NCBI GenBank assembly: GCA_040880405.1
Contig: JBBDIM010000004.1
Coordinates: forward strand, 1-9,168
Direction: 5' to 3'
DNA length: 9,168 nucleotides
Origin: JBBDIM01 sp040880405
GTDB lineage: Bacteria; Planctomycetota; Planctomycetia; Pirellulales; Pirellulaceae
Shown here: in pieces, positions 7,370 to 9,168 of the stretch
How the letters are laid out: every line of letters begins with the position of its first letter
Position numbering within the stretch: the stretch's first letter is position 1
Made by a program: the position numbers and the translations under genes
Notes under the pieces: generated by a model
Told to the model about the DNA's origin: nothing
Database searches by the model: none
The model's input: only the letters and a program-made list of their open reading frames with translations

Positions 7370-7967
7370 TTGTTTTACCGGGCTCACCAAGTGCAGACTC
7401 GGCTGAGCAAGGTGGCCTTCCGAGTGGACATCCGGGCCGGGTGCGTTGGACTTCTTCTGGCAGGCTCTTGGCCCCTGGTTTATACTTGTCCGATGCACCC
7501 CGAGGTCGAGCAAAACGGTCCCGGTGCCTGCCCGATTTGCGGGATGGATCTGGAACCGAAATCAGTCGACCCCAAAGGCGAAGCGGAGAATGCCGAACTG
7601 CACGCGATGACTCGCCGGTTGGGGATCGCGGCGGCGTTGACCCTGCCGGTGTTTCTACTGGCCATGTTGCCCATGATGGGCGTTCCGGTCGATCGGTGGT
7701 TGGACGGGAACCTTTCGGTGTGGCTTCAGTTGGGGCTCAGTACGCCGGTGGTCTGGGTGGCCGTTCTTCGTGCGGGGTTGGCGTTCGATTCTGACCGGCA
7801 ATCTCAACATGTTCACCCTGATTGCGATCGGGGTGGGGGCGGCGTATCTGTATAGCTTGGTGGCGGTCCATCAAGGGGATGTCCTCCGCGTCCGCCCGGG
7901 AGAAAAGATTCCCGTGGATGGGAAACTGACCGATGGCCGGAGCAGTGTTGACGAATTGAACACCTAA
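7370..7967 (+). pseudogene. Remnant of a copper/heavy-metal P1B-type ATPase
   Basis: The intact ancestor would pump copper or a related ion out of the cytoplasm using ATP. Seen in the frame from 7370: the heavy-metal-binding motif YTCPMHPEV at 7481 and then ACPICGMDLEPK, followed by two membrane segments (LGIAAALTLPVFLLAMLPMM and one ending TPVVW at 7756). At 7757 the frame changes: WPFFVRGWRSILTGNLNMFT, the normal continuation, is read from 7758. After GAAYLYSLVAV the sequence jumps to HQGDVLRVRPGEKIPVDG, omitting the stretch of roughly 80 residues that homologues have there. It ends VDELNT-stop exactly where VDESMxTGE is expected. The CPC metal-site helix, the DKTGT phosphorylation site and the ATP-binding domain are all missing, so it cannot pump. 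The TTG at 7370 is only the first possible start; residues before YTCP match nothing I know. The fragment precedes a TolC-like gene on the same strand, fitting a metal-efflux cluster. Confidence 0.85.
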
Positions 7968-7986
7968 TCACCCAGCCGGATTAAGT

Positions 7987-8052
7987 TCGCTAGGCGGCAG
8001 ACTTTGCCAGACTGGCATCACCGGATGCTGGCAATCCCGTTCGTCGCTAGGC
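7987..8052 (+). repeat. Nine-base direct repeat TCGCTAGGC flanking a stem-loop
   Basis: Copies stand at 7987-7995 and 8044-8052, 57 bases apart start to start, either side of the stem-loop at 8004-8034. They could be a duplicated protein-binding site or chance; a repeat this short in a region of under 200 bases is not highly improbable. Confidence 0.3.
8004..8034 (+). other. Stem-loop upstream of the TolC-like gene
   Basis: TTGCCA (8004-8009) and GCATC (8015-8019) pair with GATGC (8024-8028) and TGGCAA (8029-8034) around an ACCG loop, giving 11 perfect pairs with a five-base bulge GACTG on the 5' arm. No T-run follows, so it is not a standard intrinsic terminator. It sits about 120 bases before the TolC-like start, so it could be an mRNA leader structure or an operator half-site pair. 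No function is shown. Confidence 0.4.
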
Positions 8053-8095
8053 TCGGCACGACGCGATCAAGTCGCAGAGTCGGTGCAACCGAATC

Positions 8096-8101
8096 AAGGA
8101 G
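8096..8101 (+). promoter_or_regulatory. Strong Shine-Dalgarno AAGGAG not placed for the TolC-like start
   Basis: AAGGAG lies 54 bases before the TolC-like ATG at 8156. It is two bases before ATG-GTG-TGA (8104) and ten before ATG 8112, which opens a 12-codon frame. No in-frame start for the TolC-like gene lies near it, so it either serves a leader peptide or is left from an earlier gene start. Confidence 0.45.
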
Positions 8102-8111
8102 ACATGGTGTG

Positions 8112-8150
8112 ATGTTGGGCACCATTGGTCTTGCCTTTTCGTACAGGTAA
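8112..8150 (+). CDS. Possible 12-residue leader peptide before the TolC-like gene
   Basis: Reading frame MLGTIGLAFSYR with stop TAA at 8148-8150. It has AAGGAG ten bases upstream, and its stop falls five bases before the TolC-like ATG, whose own ribosome site AGG (8145-8147) overlaps the last codon. That spacing would couple termination of the leader to initiation of the next gene. No metal-binding or run of one amino acid is seen that would explain attenuation. It may equally be chance in untranslated sequence. Confidence 0.25.
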   Translation: MLGTIGLAFSYR

Positions 8151-8155
8151 CCGTG

Positions 8156-9168
8156 ATGCGGCATTGGTGGATGAGCGTTGGAACGATGGCTGGCCTGATG
8201 GCCGGCTGCGCGCATCCCCCTTCCCAGCCGATCCACCACACCACCACGCATGCCCATTTCCATCAGGTGGCCGCGCAGGTTACCGATTGGCCGACCAATG
8301 CGCGGCCGATCGAGCCGGAGTTCCAGGGTGCGCGGCCGGTGGAGTTTTATGTTGGCCAGGCGGTCGAGCGCAATCCGCAAATCATGGCCTCCTATCAGGC
8401 CGTGGCGGCCCAGGTGGAAGTGATCCCGCAGGTCACTGCGCTCGACGACCCCATGCTGACCAACACCATCTGGCCGATTGCCGAGCGGAGCCCGCAGTCG
8501 CTCATGGGACGGATGCCGTACGGGCTCATGGCCTCGCAGCAGCTCCCTTGGTTCGGCAAGTTACGAGTCAAGGGAGAGGCCGCTCAGCAAGAAGTGCGGA
8601 TGGCGGTCGCGCGGTTGGCTCAGGCCGAGCTAAAGGTGATTGAAGAGGTCCATCTGGCCTATTACGAGCTGTACTTCAACCAACGAGCGATTGACGTCAC
8701 GCTCGAAAATCGCCAGCTATTGGAAGATCTGCTCCAAATCGCCGAGGCGCGGTACCGGACCGGCGACACCAGCCAGCAAGATATCATCCGCGCCCAGGTG
8801 GAAGTCGACCGCGTCGACCAACGGTTGATTACGCTGCGACAAGCGCTCGACCAGGGTCAGGCCGACCTGGCCCAGCTCCTGCATATCCACCCCGATTCCA
8901 AACCGGAAGCCTTGACCGAGCTCACGCCCTCTTCCGTCCCTTCCGAGATCGATCGACTGTACGATCTGGCCACCGGGTGTCGGCCGGAACTGCAAGAGCA
9001 GATGGCCGCGATTGTTCGCGAGCAACGCAGTGTCGAGCTGGCGCGGTTGGATTACTACCCGGACGTGAACGTCGGGTTGATGTGGGACGTGATGACCACC
9101 GACCAAGCGATGGCCCCCAATGCCGACGGGATGGACAATCTCGGGTTCACCATCGGGATGAATATCCC
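8156..9168 (+). CDS. TolC/CusC-like outer membrane efflux lipoprotein, runs off the window
   Basis: Outer-membrane channel component of a tripartite efflux pump, here most likely for heavy metals given the copper-ATPase remnant upstream. Seen: 337 residues before the window edge, from ATG 8156 with AGG nine bases before it. A short hydrophobic leader ends in LMAGC (14-18), a lipobox with Cys18 as the predicted lipid-bearing residue. A His-rich stretch follows (H20, H27, H28, H32, H34, H36). Then come VERNPQIMASYQAVAAQVE (70-88), PQVTALDDPML (91-101) and QQLPWFGK (128-135), a phrase common in planctomycete TolC relatives. Next are long coiled-coil helices rich in Gln, Glu and Ala (about 140-265) with the usual YRTGDTSQQD turn, and the start of the second, duplicated half (LDYYPDVNVGLMWD). 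The rest of the second half is beyond the window. No adaptor or RND pump gene is in view; these normally follow. Metal specificity is inferred only from context. Confidence 0.88.
   Translation, partial: MRHWWMSVGTMAGLMAGCAHPPSQPIHHTTTHAHFHQVAAQVTDWPTNARPIEPEFQGARPVEFYVGQAVERNPQIMASYQAVAAQVEVIPQVTALDDPMLTNTIWPIAERSPQSLMGRMPYGLMASQQLPWFGKLRVKGEAAQQEVRMAVARLAQAELKVIEEVHLAYYELYFNQRAIDVTLENRQLLEDLLQIAEARYRTGDTSQQDIIRAQVEVDRVDQRLITLRQALDQGQADLAQLLHIHPDSKPEALTELTPSSVPSEIDRLYDLATGCRPELQEQMAAIVREQRSVELARLDYYPDVNVGLMWDVMTTDQAMAPNADGMDNLGFTIGMNI

Noticed and set aside
7303..7794. Plus-strand frame of 163 codons over the ATPase remnant
   Set aside because: The recognisable ATPase motifs lie in the other two frames; this one is low-complexity Gly/Arg/Ser sequence.
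7956..7984. Possible promoter TTGAAC with GATTAA after 17 bases, for the TolC-like gene
   Set aside because: Only four and three of six consensus bases match; this level of match is expected by chance here.
7996..8043. Mini-insertion flanked by a nine-base target duplication
   Set aside because: The 48 bases between the repeats have no terminal inverted repeats and are too short for a known element.
8018..8380. Minus-strand frame of 120 codons opposite the TolC-like start
   Set aside because: Antisense to the clear lipoprotein start and the upstream stem-loop, with no family resemblance.

Overview
The window looks like a chromosomal segment of a planctomycete, possibly of the Gemmata group. 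This is inferred from protein style only: a PQQ-type sugar dehydrogenase with a planctomycete-like C-terminal extension, a secreted HEAT-repeat protein, a duplicated ABC-2 permease fused into one chain, and a TolC-like protein with the phrase QQLPWFGK. Base composition is moderately GC-rich. No rRNA, tRNA, CRISPR array, transposase or integrase was seen.

Left block, 1 to about 7260, minus strand, read right to left: one tight operon-like run. The order is an unrecognised beta-rich protein that appears 5'-truncated (6399-7199), an ABC ATPase (5358-6380, 18-base gap), an ABC-2 permease of two fused homologous halves (3700-5361, start and stop overlapping as GTGA), a secreted HEAT-repeat protein (1785-3671, 28-base gap), and a secreted glucose/sorbosone dehydrogenase-like protein (1-1685). 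The two ABC proteins should form one exporter, and the two distal genes supply proteins for the compartment outside the cytoplasmic membrane. The dehydrogenase seems to shift frame about 13 codons before a natural-looking stop at 37.

Junction, about 7257-7369: a short T-rich (plus strand) segment with no gene. To its left lies the apparently decapitated operon and to its right the debris of a copper-resistance locus.

Right block, 7370-9168, plus strand: the remains of a copper/heavy-metal P1B-type ATPase. The metal-binding motif and first membrane segments are present, followed by a frameshift, an apparent in-frame internal deletion, and truncation just before the TGE motif. An untranslated stretch follows, holding an 11-bp stem-loop and a short leader reading frame. 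The window ends inside a TolC/CusC-like outer-membrane lipoprotein, presumably the first gene of an intact heavy-metal efflux (RND) cluster. Overall, a coherent exporter operon abuts a partly decayed metal-resistance island, with damage at both sides of the junction.
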